A stretch of 63,149 nt of DNA from Defluviitaleaceae bacterium (GCA_009784025.1 WQVK01000007.1:1-63149), one strand, 5' to 3'. Shown: positions 51,814 through 60,478, counted from the first letter of the stretch. The notes: generated from the sequence alone by a model not told the origin. Translations and numbers: made by a program.

Positions 51814-52121
51814 ATTTTCTAATATGGGCTGTTGCGGTTTTGGTCATTTTGTTATGCCTGGCGGCTTTGTACGCCCATAAACAGCTGATTGCCCGCCGCG
51901 CGCCCATAGACGATGCCGCCGCCACAATCTACCAGCTTCAGGAAGCCAGGCTAGACCACTTAGATGCCGGCGAAGCCAACGAGGCCACGGCAATTGAGGC
52001 AAAGTTAGATGAGATTTTTACCCAGCAAGACAACAATATTAGCAGCTACAACCGGTATATAAGCCGCTTCCCCGGCAGAATAATCGCCCTGGCCGTAGGC
52101 CTTAGCAAGGAGGAAATCTAA
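51810..52121 (+). CDS. Small membrane protein, LemA-like tail
   Basis: 103 residues. GTG start at 51810 overlaps the stop of the previous gene (GTGA), with GAAGG eight bases upstream. One N-terminal membrane helix (2-20) precedes an alpha-helical charged domain. The tail YNRYISRFPGRIIALAVG resembles the end of LemA proteins (YN..V..FP...A...G), but the protein is about half the usual length. It could be a degenerate LemA or a partner of the ABC ATPase that follows; the two overlap by one base. Function unknown. Confidence 0.6.
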   Translation: MNFLIWAVAVLVILLCLAALYAHKQLIARRAPIDDAAATIYQLQEARLDHLDAGEANEATAIEAKLDEIFTQQDNNISSYNRYISRFPGRIIALAVGLSKEEI

Positions 52122-53050
52122 TGGAAACCACAGCACCAGAAGTTGACTTTAACAAGTACGCAATCATTGCAGAAAGCTTGGTGAAAATCTACAAAACCAA
52201 AGATTTAGAGGTAATGGCCCTGCAAGGGCTAGACCTCACCATAGAGCGCGGCGAGGTAATGGCCATCATCGGCAACTCTGGCAGCGGTAAATCCACCTTG
52301 CTTAACATGATTGGCGGCCTAGACCGCCCCAGCGCAGGGCGGCTTTTTGTAGACGGCAAAGACCTTTTCAAAATGAAAGAAAAGGATCTGGTAGACTACA
52401 AAACCGTGACCGTAGGCTTCATCTGGCAAAACAATGCCCGCAACCTAATCCCCTACCTTACCGCAATAGAAAACGTAATGATGCCAATGCAGTTTAACAA
52501 CACTGGCAAAATAAAAAACAAAAAAGCCCGCGCGCGCGAGCTTCTGGAGCTTACAGGCATAGGTGCTAGGGCAAAACATAAGCTAAGCCAACTTTCCGGC
52601 GGCGAGCAGCAGCGGGTGGCCATCGCACTTTCACTGGCCAACTATCCATCTGTGCTGCTGGCAGACGAACCCACCGGCAGCGTAGATTCCCGCACTTCCG
52701 ACGTGATTCTAGACATGTTCCGCACCGTAAACAAAGAGCTTGGCACCACAATTGTAATAGTAACCCACGACCGGGAAATTTCCAAAAAAGTAGAACGGGT
52801 AGTGGCCATCCGCGACGGGAAAACCTCCAGCGAATTCCTAATGAGCTACAGCGACAAGCTCGCCGGCATCGAGGGTTTCTCTGCCACGGGCGCGCAAGTA
52901 GAACTAGCCGTGTTAGACCGGGCTGGCCGCCTGCAAATTCCACGAGAATTCCTAGACAAAATGGGGCTAGACGGCAACCGTATGCAAATTCAAATGGACG
53001 CAGACAATCGCGTAATCCTTACCGCGCCACAAATTTCTGTAAAGGGGTGA
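52121..53050 (+). CDS. ABC transporter ATPase with a C-terminal AbrB-like domain
   Basis: 309 residues. The first 235 are a LolD/MacB-type ATPase: Walker A GNSGSGKSTLLNMIGG, Q-loop FIWQNNARN, signature LSGGEQQR, Walker B LLADEPTGSVDS, and the H-loop VTHD. From about 260, LAVLDRAGRLQIPREFLDKM and then MQIQMDADNRVIL look like an AbrB/SpoVT swapped-hairpin domain. No permease gene is adjacent; only the small LemA-like protein precedes it. It may power a distant FtsX-like permease or a non-transport process. Confidence 0.85.
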   Translation: METTAPEVDFNKYAIIAESLVKIYKTKDLEVMALQGLDLTIERGEVMAIIGNSGSGKSTLLNMIGGLDRPSAGRLFVDGKDLFKMKEKDLVDYKTVTVGFIWQNNARNLIPYLTAIENVMMPMQFNNTGKIKNKKARARELLELTGIGARAKHKLSQLSGGEQQRVAIALSLANYPSVLLADEPTGSVDSRTSDVILDMFRTVNKELGTTIVIVTHDREISKKVERVVAIRDGKTSSEFLMSYSDKLAGIEGFSATGAQVELAVLDRAGRLQIPREFLDKMGLDGNRMQIQMDADNRVILTAPQISVKG

Positions 53051-53054
53051 GCCC

Positions 53055-53603
53055 GTGCCCATTCAAATAGAGTACAAAGATGTTGAAAACAAACTGCTGC
53101 TGCTGTACCTGATAAACCGCCTAGAACTGCCCATGACAAGGGCGCAAATCACAGATTTCATCATACAAAAAGAACTGATGTCATACTACACCATGGAAGA
53201 AACCCTCTTCACCATGGTAGAAGCCGGCCTGCTAGAAGCCGAAAACGAAGTAGCCGCCCAAGACGAAAACACCACCCGCTACTTCATATCCACCGAAGGC
53301 CTAACCACCCTGGAATTTTTCGAAAGCCATATCCCAAAACATGTACGCCAACTTATAAACCAATATATAGACGACAACCGCGGCAAAATAAAACGCGACT
53401 ACGAAAGCACAGCCAACTACTTCCACGACGCCAGCGCCGAAGAATTTAAAGTAAAATGCGGCGTATACGAAGACCAGCGCGCCCTACTAGAACTATCCAT
53501 ATCCGTAGCCACCAGAGAACAAGCCAAACTAATCCAATCCAACTGGAAAGCCAACGCCGGGAAGATATATACAAAGATAATCGAGGTGCTGGCAGAGAAT
53601 TAG
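53055..53603 (+). CDS. DUF4364 family protein
   Basis: 182 residues, GTG start behind AAAGG. The N-terminal 85 residues look like a winged helix (ENKLLLLYLINRLELPMTRA; YYTMEETLFTMVEAGLLEAE; RYFISTEGLTTLEFF) and the rest is helical, the DUF4364 layout common in Clostridia. Likely a transcriptional regulator, though not proven. It follows the ABC gene by four bases and ends the operon before a strong hairpin. Confidence 0.8.
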   Translation: MPIQIEYKDVENKLLLLYLINRLELPMTRAQITDFIIQKELMSYYTMEETLFTMVEAGLLEAENEVAAQDENTTRYFISTEGLTTLEFFESHIPKHVRQLINQYIDDNRGKIKRDYESTANYFHDASAEEFKVKCGVYEDQRALLELSISVATREQAKLIQSNWKANAGKIYTKIIEVLAEN

Positions 53604-53609
53604 CAGCAT

Positions 53610-53699
53610 AAAAACCGCCAGAGGCTTCGCCTGGTACACCTCTGCCTGCTTTCAAAAAAGCTGGTGGAGATGTGCCGGGCAAAGCCTCTGGCGGTTTTA
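53610..53699. terminator. Family F full palindrome after the DUF4364 gene
   Basis: AAAACCGCCAGAGGCTTCGC pairs with GGGCAAAGCCTCTGGCGGTTTT across a 50-base middle that has its own AGCTGGTGGAGA-type arm. This is the most complete family F palindrome in the window. It sits between convergent genes. The 209-base gap contains nothing else clear. Confidence 0.75.
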
Positions 53700-53812
53700 T
53701 TCTTTAAACTTTCCCGTTAGCAATTTTCAACCCATCTATGCGTTCAAAATAAATTGTATTGTTTGTAACCGATGTGCGACCATTCACTATACAGCGATCT
53801 GCGAATAGAATT

Positions 53813-54505
53813 TCACCAACACCTCTCACACGCTCGATACACTCTTCTATGTGCTTGTTCGCGTGTTATAGCGGTAGCTCTGTCAGGATTCATTCTGCCA
53901 CAATCATTTATTGAATGGTATATATCATTCCTTGTCTGAGGCAGCCATACCGTTCTCTGCAAATCAACCCCAGTAGCATTTTGTGCTGGTTCTGATATAG
54001 GTGTTGGTGATGATATGGATATTGGCTCTGGCGTGGGTGGTGCTGATGGTACTGGCTCTGGTGTTGGCGCCGGCACAGCAACTGGCGCTCCCTGCATTGC
54101 AGCTGCAATAACTATCACGCCATCAACAAAATCAACCTCAACACCTAAAGCTTCTGCAACAAATCGTAACGGGATTTTTGTGCTATCATTAATTATTTGC
54201 GGCGGAACATCTAGCACCGTGACATTGCCATTTACATAAGCAGTTGGGTTATCAATGGTAAGCAGCACATTCGTGTTGCCATGAATAATCGTCACTTGCC
54301 GCAACTCGCCATCCCAACCAACTTCGCCGCCCAGCATTTCTACAACATTGCGAGCTGGCAATAATGTACGCCCGTCAACTATTACCGGGGTCACATCTAC
54401 ATACCGGCCATCCAGCCGAACTCTTGGAGCTGCATAAGCGACCACAGCCAAAACAGCCATAAGTAAGGCCGCCACTAAAGTCATTAACAATAGTTTCTTC
54501 TTCAT
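53813..54505 (-). CDS. Secreted protein with copper-amine-oxidase N1 domain and Cys/His tail
   Basis: 230 residues from ATG 54505. Signal peptide 1-26 (LLLMTLVAALLMAVLAVVAYA). Residues 28-125 match the Cu_amine_oxidN1 domain common in Clostridia (VDVTPVIVDGRTLLPARNVV; STKIPLRFVAEALGVEVDF). A Pro/Ser-rich linker (130-175) leads to a short C-terminal module with YHSINDCGRM and RRVYRACERCW, a small HxxxxC...CxxC motif seen on surface proteins and possibly metal-binding. Role unknown; the N1 domain is a structural unit, not an oxidase. Confidence 0.8.
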   Translation of the reverse strand: MKKKLLLMTLVAALLMAVLAVVAYAAPRVRLDGRYVDVTPVIVDGRTLLPARNVVEMLGGEVGWDGELRQVTIIHGNTNVLLTIDNPTAYVNGNVTVLDVPPQIINDSTKIPLRFVAEALGVEVDFVDGVIVIAAAMQGAPVAVPAPTPEPVPSAPPTPEPISISSPTPISEPAQNATGVDLQRTVWLPQTRNDIYHSINDCGRMNPDRATAITREQAHRRVYRACERCW

Positions 54506-54527
54506 TTGTGGTCCCCCTATTCTATAA

Positions 54528-55553
54528 CTACCTCTGCACCCTACCGCTGCCATCGCCGCCCAGCAGCGCCTTTACTTCTGCTACGCTAACCAGGTTAAAG
54601 TCGCCCTCTATCGTATGCTTTAGGCAGCTTGCTGCCACGGCAAATTCCAGCGATGCCTGCAAATCTGCCCCGGTAAGGAAGCTATAAATCAGCCCGCCGC
54701 CAAAGCTGTCGCCGCCGCCTACTCTGTCTACTATGTTTTTAATTTGGTACTTTTTGCTAAAGTAGGCATCTTTGCCATCGTACAACATGGCAGACCAATC
54801 GTTATGGTTGGCAGAATGTGATTCCCGCAGGGTTATTGCCACATGTTTTGTACCAAATTTTTTCACTAATTGGTCTGCTACAGATTTGTAGCCGTCGTGG
54901 TTTAGGTGACCACTGGTTACATCTGTGCCTTCAGAGGTTATGCCAAAAACATCGGAGGCGTCTTCTTCGTTGGCTATGCAAAGGTCTACATATGGCATTA
55001 GTTTTGTCATGGTTTCTTTGGCTTCGGCCTTTGTCCATAGGTTTTTGCGGTAGTTTAGGTCGCAGCTTGTGGTTAAGCCTTTTGCCTTGGCGGCCTTCAG
55101 GGCATCTAGGCAGATATCTGCCACGGTTGCGCCCAGCGCCGGGGTTATGCCCGTAAAATGAAACCAATCCACGCCGTCAAAAATTTTGTTCCAATCGAAA
55201 TCGCCAGGGCTGGCGGTAGCAATGGCAGAATTTGCCCTGTCGTAAATCACCTTAGAAGCCCGCTGGTTGCTGCCTTTTTCCAAAAAGTATATACCTACTC
55301 TATCGCCGCCACGCACAATCTTTGAAGTATCCACCCCAAACTGCCGCAGCGAATTAACCGCGCATTGCCCTATATCATGGGCCGGCAGCTTAGTTACAAA
55401 GGTCGCATCCAGCCCATAATTGGCCAAACTAACAGCCACATTAGCCTCGCCGCCACCATAAGTAGCGCCAAGCGCACCCACCTGAGTAAACCTCTCGTAC
55501 CCCGCAGGCGCAAGCCTTAACATAATTTCACCAAAAGTAACGATTTTTTTCAT
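54528..55553 (-). CDS. kdgK: PfkB-family sugar kinase, 2-keto-3-deoxygluconate kinase type
   Basis: 341 residues from ATG 55553 (AAGGAGA site). FGEIMLRLAPAG start, ATYGGGEANVAVSLA substrate loop, and the catalytic DRVGGGDSFGGGL near the end. It best resembles KdgK, which phosphorylates 2-keto-3-deoxygluconate in pectin or uronate breakdown; other ribokinase-type sugars cannot be excluded. Downstream of galE, but a family D hairpin and an F element separate them. Confidence 0.85.
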   Translation of the reverse strand: MKKIVTFGEIMLRLAPAGYERFTQVGALGATYGGGEANVAVSLANYGLDATFVTKLPAHDIGQCAVNSLRQFGVDTSKIVRGGDRVGIYFLEKGSNQRASKVIYDRANSAIATASPGDFDWNKIFDGVDWFHFTGITPALGATVADICLDALKAAKAKGLTTSCDLNYRKNLWTKAEAKETMTKLMPYVDLCIANEEDASDVFGITSEGTDVTSGHLNHDGYKSVADQLVKKFGTKHVAITLRESHSANHNDWSAMLYDGKDAYFSKKYQIKNIVDRVGGGDSFGGGLIYSFLTGADLQASLEFAVAASCLKHTIEGDFNLVSVAEVKALLGGDGSGRVQR

Positions 55554-55574
55554 TTTGAACATCTCCTTTTTTTA

Positions 55575-55645
55575 TTTAAACCGTAGGCTTTGCCCACACC
55601 CACAAACTTTTTGAAAAAAGTTTGACCAAAAACTTTGATTTTATT
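55575..55645. repeat. Family F element, kdgK leader
   Basis: AAACCGTAGGCTTTGCCCAC, CAAACTTTTTGAAAAAAGTT and TGACCAAAAACTTTGATTTT. It lies about 22 bases upstream of the kdgK start. Confidence 0.5.
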
Positions 55646-55669
55646 TTTTTGCTCGTTATACAAAGTTGT

Positions 55670-55711
55670 TAATCCAGTTGGTCGGATTTTCCGACCAACT
55701 GGATTTTATTT
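55670..55711. terminator. Family D hairpin, copy D5, at the galE stop
   Basis: AATCCAGTTGGTCGG, loop ATTT-like, CCGACCAACTGGATT then TTATTTT. The flank overlaps the galE stop codon at 55706-55708. Likely terminator of galK-galE. Confidence 0.75.
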
Positions 55712-56695
55712 TACGAACCCGTTGGGGTTGTTTTTATGCCATCTCCATGCTGTGGATATTATGGTTTCTATATTGGTGCGGGTTGGGCGCCAGCCTAGTT
55801 CTTGCTTTATTTTTTCAGATGAGGCTATTAGGGTTGGCGGGTCTCCGGGGCGGCGGGCTTTTATATTTACTTTAAAATCCACGCCGGTTATTTTTTTTGC
55901 CGCTTCTACTATTTGCAAGTTGGAGAAGCCGCTACCGCTGCCTAGGTTGTACACTGCAGAATTGCCGCCGTTTTCCAGAGCTTGCATCGCCAATATATGG
56001 GCATCGGCCAAGTCCATGGCATGGATATAATCCCTTATGCAGGTGCCGTCTGCCGTGGGGTAATCGCTGCCGTATATGTCTAGGGCTTCGCGCTTGCCTG
56101 CGGCGGTTTGCAGCACTAGGGGTATCAGATGGGTTTCTGGGTTATGGTCCTCGCCTATTTTGCCGCTTTCGTGGGCGCCGGCCACATTAAAGTACCGCAG
56201 CGCCATGTATTTTATGCCATGGGCTTGGTCGAACCATTTTAGCATCCGTTCTACGGCTAGTTTGCTTTCACCGTAGGGGTTTATTGGCCGCTCTGGTGCG
56301 GTTTCCATTATTGGTGTTTCATCTGGCATGCCGTACACTGCCGCCGTGGACGAAAATACAATTTTGCCTACATTATGTTCTTGCATACTCTTCAGCAATG
56401 CTAATGTGCCGCTTACATTGTTATCGTAATATTTATGGGGGTTAGCCATGCTTTCTGCCACCAAGGAATACGCGGCAAAATGCACCACGGTGCTTATTTT
56501 TTCCTGGCTAAACATCTGCGCCATAAGCCCTGCATCCCGCATATCGCCCACATACAGCTTTGCGCCTGGCCATACCGCTTCCCTATGGCCTTTTTCTAGG
56601 TTGTCTAGCACTACTGTGTTTACGCCTTTTTCTGCCAAGGCCGCCACCATATGGCTGCCTACATATCCCGCCCCGCCTATTACTAGAACTGACAT
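55706..56695 (-). CDS. galE: UDP-glucose 4-epimerase
   Basis: 329 residues from ATG 56695 with GGAG seven bases upstream. SVLVIGGAGYVGSHMVAALA (NAD-binding GxxGxxG), SSTAAVYG, and catalytic YGESKLAVE (YxxxK). Interconverts UDP-glucose and UDP-galactose. The start lies inside the end of galK (13-base overlap), so the Leloir genes are coupled. GalT is not in the window. Confidence 0.95.
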   Translation of the reverse strand: MSVLVIGGAGYVGSHMVAALAEKGVNTVVLDNLEKGHREAVWPGAKLYVGDMRDAGLMAQMFSQEKISTVVHFAAYSLVAESMANPHKYYDNNVSGTLALLKSMQEHNVGKIVFSSTAAVYGMPDETPIMETAPERPINPYGESKLAVERMLKWFDQAHGIKYMALRYFNVAGAHESGKIGEDHNPETHLIPLVLQTAAGKREALDIYGSDYPTADGTCIRDYIHAMDLADAHILAMQALENGGNSAVYNLGSGSGFSNLQIVEAAKKITGVDFKVNIKARRPGDPPTLIASSEKIKQELGWRPTRTNIETIISTAWRWHKNNPNGFVK

Positions 56696-57846
56696 TCCTT
56701 TACTCCATCCCATGGGCTTACTACGTAGAAGTCCGGCTGCAAGCCAGTTTTCGCATTGTACGCCGCCCCAACTTTTGCCGTAAAATCTTCAATATAATCC
56801 TTATGCAGCAGGCTTACTGTGCAACCACCAAAGCCAGCGCCAGTCATACGTGTACCCAGCAGACCCTCAGAAAACGCCACCGTAGCTTGCACCATGGCTT
56901 CAAGCTCTGCCCCCACCACTTCATAATTATCCCGTAGTGATTCATGGGAAGCCATTAGCAGCTGCGGAAGCTTTTGCAGCTCGTTATTATGCAGGGCTGC
57001 GGCGGTATCTTTTGTGCGCTGGTTTTCGTAAACAGCGTGAGTAGCACGGCGAATCACCGTTTCATCCTTTATTATATGCTTATGCTGCTCAAATACATGT
57101 GGCGCAAGCTCGCAGAGGTTGCCTATGTCCACGGCTTTCCTTAGCATTAGCACTGCGGCCTCACATTCTGCCCGGCGCTCGTTATATTTAGAATCTGCCA
57201 GGCTGCGGCGTTTGTTTGTGTTGGCCAGCATAATGCGATAATCCCCAAGGTTTAGAGGAATATATTCATATTTTAGGCTGCTGCAATCCAGCAAGATGCC
57301 ATGGTCTTTTTTGCCCAAGGTGCATGCGAAGGGATCCATCACGCCGCAGTTTACGCCATTCATGGCCTCTGCATCTTGGCAGATTCTCACCCTTGTGATG
57401 GGGTCAATACCCAGGCCAAAAACCTCGTTTAGCGTAAATGCCACCAGGCTAGTAAGGCTAGCAGAAGAGCTTAGCCCTGCCCCGCTTGGCATATTACCTT
57501 CCACATATAGCTCAAAACCCCCAAGCGCGTACCCCTTCTTCATAATAAGCCTGGCCACAGCCTTGGGGTAATTGCCCCAGCCATGTATGGGATCGTTGCC
57601 TAGGGTGTTTAAGTCTAGCACGGGCTTTAGCGGGTTATTGCCGCTGGCCAACAGAATCATATCATCCTTACGCCGACGTATTACGCCATAAGTACCTATG
57701 CCAATTGCACATGGCAACACAAGCCCCCCGCTGTAGTCAACATGCTCGCCAATCAGGTTGACCCTACCAGGGGCAAAGAAAATTCTTGTCTCGCCATCGC
57801 CATTGCCGAAGGCTTTTTCAAAATTAGCTTGTACATTTTTTGTCAT
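56683..57846 (-). CDS. galK: Galactokinase
   Basis: 387 residues, ATG behind TGAGGT. GHMP-kinase motifs: FAPGRVNLIGEHVDYSGG (galactokinase signature), MPSGAGLSSSASLTSLVAF (ATP loop) and RMTGAGFGGCTVSL (motif 3). Phosphorylates galactose at C1. First gene of the galK-galE pair. The 247-base gap up to the coat genes shows only a possible -10 (TATAAT near 58021) for those genes. Confidence 0.95.
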   Translation of the reverse strand: MTKNVQANFEKAFGNGDGETRIFFAPGRVNLIGEHVDYSGGLVLPCAIGIGTYGVIRRRKDDMILLASGNNPLKPVLDLNTLGNDPIHGWGNYPKAVARLIMKKGYALGGFELYVEGNMPSGAGLSSSASLTSLVAFTLNEVFGLGIDPITRVRICQDAEAMNGVNCGVMDPFACTLGKKDHGILLDCSSLKYEYIPLNLGDYRIMLANTNKRRSLADSKYNERRAECEAAVLMLRKAVDIGNLCELAPHVFEQHKHIIKDETVIRRATHAVYENQRTKDTAAALHNNELQKLPQLLMASHESLRDNYEVVGAELEAMVQATVAFSEGLLGTRMTGAGFGGCTVSLLHKDYIEDFTAKVGAAYNAKTGLQPDFYVVSPWDGVKECQF

Positions 57847-58093
57847 TTATGCAACCTCAAGTATGTGTATTAGTTGCGGCCGCAGTTTTTCGCATGGAAA
57901 ATGCTTCGCCCGCATGTTTATAGCCGGTGGCATTGATTGCCCCCTCGGCAATTGACTTTGTCTTAGACAATTTACCCCGGAAAACGCCATTAGTCAAGTG
58001 CATAGTTTTTTTACAAAGTATGTATAATTTTCTGTTTTAGGCCAAGAATAATATCTGTAAAGAAAATTATTCCAACTGGAAAGGGGCAGCAGA

Positions 58094-58276
58094 ATGCAAG
58101 GGCTAAAACAATCTGAACTAAACTGGATTCGCGAAGTGGTATCCGCCCACAACATGACCGCCAGCAAGCTGGGCACATACGCCGGCCAAGTGCAAGACCC
58201 GCAGCTTAAACAAATGTTCACCACAGCCAGCACCCAAGCAAAACAAGCAGCACAAAACCTACTACAAATGCTGTAG
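58094..58276 (+). CDS. Small spore-coat-associated protein, CotF-like helix
   Basis: 60 residues, ATG behind AAAGGGG. One helical hairpin: LNWIREVVSAHNMTASKLG then VQDPQLKQMFTTASTQAKQA. The DPxLKQxF pattern resembles part of CotF/ferritin-like coat proteins of Clostridia. It is followed 35 bases later by a CotF-type gene, and the two likely form an operon expressed in sporulation. Function inferred from context. Confidence 0.6.
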   Translation: MQGLKQSELNWIREVVSAHNMTASKLGTYAGQVQDPQLKQMFTTASTQAKQAAQNLLQML

Positions 58277-58311
58277 CCACCTAACCCAAAACCACCAAAA
58301 GGAGTGAAACC

Positions 58312-58557
58312 ATGATGCAAGAAAAAGAAATAGTGCTAGACGTTCTGGGCGGCGTAAAATCCAGCCTTAGCTGCTACGCAACCTTCATCAGTGAAACAGC
58401 CAACCCTACCCTACGCCAAACATTCCAGCAAATGCGCGACGGCGACGAAAAATTCCAATACGACTTATACAGAATAGCCGAGCAAAAAGGCTACTACGCA
58501 ACCTCCCCCGCTGCAGACCATAACGCAATATGTAGCGTGAAACAGGCATTGAGCTAA
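58312..58557 (+). CDS. CotF family spore coat protein
   Basis: 81 residues, ATG behind AAAGGAG. Coat_F pattern: EKEIVLDVLGGVKSSLSCYA, then NPTLRQTFQQMRDGDEKFQ and YDLYRIAEQKGYY near the end. Small helical proteins of this family form part of the spore coat. Ends at a strong family F hairpin. Confidence 0.8.
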   Translation: MMQEKEIVLDVLGGVKSSLSCYATFISETANPTLRQTFQQMRDGDEKFQYDLYRIAEQKGYYATSPAADHNAICSVKQALS

Positions 58558-58558
58558 G

Positions 58559-58617
58559 ACCGTGGGCTTCGCCCCAGGATGCTTAGGCGAGCATCCTGGG
58601 GCGAAGCCCACAGTTTT
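58559..58617. terminator. Family F hairpin, compact form
   Basis: GTGGGCTTCGCCCCAGGATG and CATCCTGGGGCGAAGCCCAC pair over about 21 bp around CTTAGGCGAG. The GGATGCTTAGGCGAGCA core is the family F long-form motif. It starts two bases after the CotF-type stop; flanks are A- and T-poor, but terminator use is likely. Confidence 0.75.
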
Positions 58618-58664
58618 GACTTATTCCCACTTTACGTCTACAATACCCGTAAGGAGGTGATGTT

Positions 58665-59030
58665 ATGGTTATTCGGGCTTCTGCGGAGGATTATTTGGAG
58701 AGTATTTTGGTGCTTAGGGAAAAGCTGGGTAAGGTTAAGTCTGTGGATGTTGCTAAGTTTATGGGGTTTACTAAACCTACTATTAGTATTCAAATGAAGC
58801 AGTTTCGGGATAATGGATATATTATTTTTGATGATAAACGGTATATTTATTTGACAGAGAAGGGCGAGGAAATTGCCCGGCGAATACATGACAGGCATCA
58901 GCTTTTGATTAAAATACTTATGGCTATTGGGGTAAGCGAACAGCAGGCTTATATTGATGCCTGCAAGGTTGAACATAATATCAGTGAAGAGACATTTGAA
59001 TGTATTAAGGCCGCATTTGAGAAGGCTTAG
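58665..59030 (+). CDS. DtxR/MntR-family metal-dependent repressor
   Basis: 121 residues, ATG behind GGAGGTG. The N-terminal winged helix (VDVAKFMGFTKPTISIQMKQ) precedes a dimer and metal domain. Metal ligands by alignment are D9, E12, H78, C100, E103 and H104 (IDACKVEHNIS). A Cys at position 100 is as in iron-type DtxR; MntR has Glu there. So Fe2+ is favoured over Mn2+, an inference. No SH3 domain. The 3' end overlaps the convergent AAC(3)-like gene by four bases. Target genes are not adjacent. Confidence 0.9.
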   Translation: MVIRASAEDYLESILVLREKLGKVKSVDVAKFMGFTKPTISIQMKQFRDNGYIIFDDKRYIYLTEKGEEIARRIHDRHQLLIKILMAIGVSEQQAYIDACKVEHNISEETFECIKAAFEKA

Positions 59031-59773
59031 TATTGGTTTAGGTAGTTTGGGTCGCGGGTTAGGTGGTTGGCTACCAGCGTGCGCAGGGGGCGAGCTTGCA
59101 TTAGCCTGGTTGTGGCGTTGCCGAATTTACCTAGGGTTAGTATGCCCGCTTGCATTGCCTCGGGTTCTAGCTTGCTGAAGGTGGCCGAGCCTATGCGGGC
59201 ACAATGCCTATGCTGCGGGCTGTGCAGGCGCTGGCCTTCTGGGGTGATTACATAGTAGCTTTCGGGCTCTTTTTTTATTGTGTCCACTGCGCCATCCCAT
59301 TCTTCCATGCCGTGGATGAAGGTGTTGGTGGTAAAGTTCACGCCTATCAGCAGGATTTGGGCATTGCGTTGCCATAGCTTGTGGTACACGCCGCCTTCTG
59401 GGCAGGGTGATGTGGCGTTTTCTTCGCCGTAGATGAAGCTTTTGGCATCTTGGCCGTAAGCACATACAGAATGGGTGGGATGCAGCGAACGATGCACCCC
59501 TTCCATCTTGCGAAACAACTCTGTGATAATACCCACGCAGGTTGGCGTGTGCAAAGCATCCATCACCGGGTTGCGGGTGTTGACATTGCTCCAGGTGTGG
59601 CTTGGCAGCACCAGCAGGCCGTCTTGCATGTATTCCATAAGGGCGGCCAGCACCGTGCCTGCACGGCCTTCTACCTCGCCTATGGCCTTGTAAGAACTGT
59701 GGACTTTAAGGGTGCCTTTTGGGTTTATGCCTATGGCAGCCAAATTGGACTTTAGATTTTGTTTTGTGTACAT
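59027..59773 (-). CDS. Aminoglycoside 3-N-acetyltransferase (AAC(3)) family protein
   Basis: 248 residues from ATG 59773 (TGAGGT site). Family motifs: VHSSYKAIGEVEGRAGTVL, LVLPSHTWS, HPTHSVCAYGQDA (catalytic His), SPCPEGGVYHKLW, and ILLIGVNFTTNTFIH. The YokD/AAC(3) family includes true resistance enzymes and housekeeping relatives of unknown substrate; nothing here shows resistance. Its leader carries two family B copies. Confidence 0.88.
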   Translation of the reverse strand: MYTKQNLKSNLAAIGINPKGTLKVHSSYKAIGEVEGRAGTVLAALMEYMQDGLLVLPSHTWSNVNTRNPVMDALHTPTCVGIITELFRKMEGVHRSLHPTHSVCAYGQDAKSFIYGEENATSPCPEGGVYHKLWQRNAQILLIGVNFTTNTFIHGMEEWDGAVDTIKKEPESYYVITPEGQRLHSPQHRHCARIGSATFSKLEPEAMQAGILTLGKFGNATTRLMQARPLRTLVANHLTRDPNYLNQY

Positions 59774-59796
59774 ATTTACCTCACTTTTGCTTTTGA

Positions 59797-59882
59797 TAAA
59801 AAATTCGAAACCAGCCTCGCCTGCCGCTGCGAAAAGGCTCAAAACGCCTTGGTAAGACTGATTCTTATTTATTTCGCTATAT
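59797..59882. repeat. Family B element with internal deletion, copy B6
   Basis: AAAAAATTCGAAACCAGCCTCG at the left and TTCTTATTTATTTCGCTATA at the right, about 86 bp; the middle GCCGCTC block is missing. Confidence 0.65.
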
Positions 59883-59925
59883 TATACCAAAATTGACAAA
59901 ATTATAGTATACTGTCACATACTAC

Positions 59926-60039
59926 AGTAAAATAAATGAGAAACGGTCTCGCCAGAGCGGCACCTAAAACGCCGAGATAAGGCGTTTCAGGCGTTTTTGA
60001 CGCGACAGGCGAGACCGTTTTCGAATTATTTCACTATAG
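59926..60039. repeat. Family B element, copy B7
   Basis: CAGTAAAATAAATGAGAAAC, GGTCTCGCCAGAGCGGCACC, then GGCGAGACC and TCGAATTATTTCACTATAG. Complete and inverted relative to B2. It lies 43 bases from B6 and ends just before the DUF1294 ribosome site. Confidence 0.85.
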
Positions 60040-60061
60040 CAAACAAAAAGGAGGCTACATA

Positions 60062-60352
60062 GTGAATATTTATATTATCGTGGCGGCGGCGTTGGTTTTG
60101 TGGAATGTGGTTGTTTTTGGGCTTTATGGCCTGGACAAACTAAAGGCCAAGAAAAACGCCTGGCGCATAAGTGAGGCCACATTGGTGGGTTGTGCATTTT
60201 TAATGGGTGGCCTCGGGGCGTTTTTAGCAATGAGCTTCTTCCGGCACAAAACCAAGCATTGGAAGTTTAAAATCCTTGTTCCTGTTGCGCTTATCCTTAA
60301 TGTTGCAGTGGTTTTGTTGCTTCTGCCACAGGTAAGAGGGTTCATTTTTTAA
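60062..60352 (+). CDS. DUF1294 family membrane protein
   Basis: 96 residues, GTG start behind AAGGAGG. Three hydrophobic segments (3-23, 42-60, 70-89) with the conserved YGLDKLKAKKNAWRISE after the first and FFRHKTKHWKFKI between the others. This is the DUF1294 pattern. Function unknown. The gene stands alone. Confidence 0.88.
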   Translation: MNIYIIVAAALVLWNVVVFGLYGLDKLKAKKNAWRISEATLVGCAFLMGGLGAFLAMSFFRHKTKHWKFKILVPVALILNVAVVLLLLPQVRGFIF

Positions 60353-60373
60353 CCAGATTCGTCTCGCAACCAA

Positions 60374-60408
60374 AATCAACTAATTACAGTTTGTAATTAG
60401 TTGATTCC
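60374..60408. terminator. Hairpin downstream of the DUF1294 gene
   Basis: AATCAACTAATTACA and TGTAATTAGTTGATT around a short loop. A stem type similar to 37443-37475 (conserved AACT.ATTACA), so possibly a further repeat family. Confidence 0.65.
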
Positions 60409-60409
60409 A

Positions 60410-60478
60410 AAAAACAGGGGTCAAGGGGATATATCCCCTTGCGGGGTGCAAGGGCAGAGCCCTGCGGTTCAAAAAAAC
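60410..60478. repeat. Family F element, acetamidase leader
   Basis: CAAGGGGATATATCCCCTTG hairpin, then GGGGTGCAAGGGCAGAGCCC and TGCGGTTC, the reverse orientation of F arms. It ends two bases before the acetamidase ribosome site. Confidence 0.45.
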
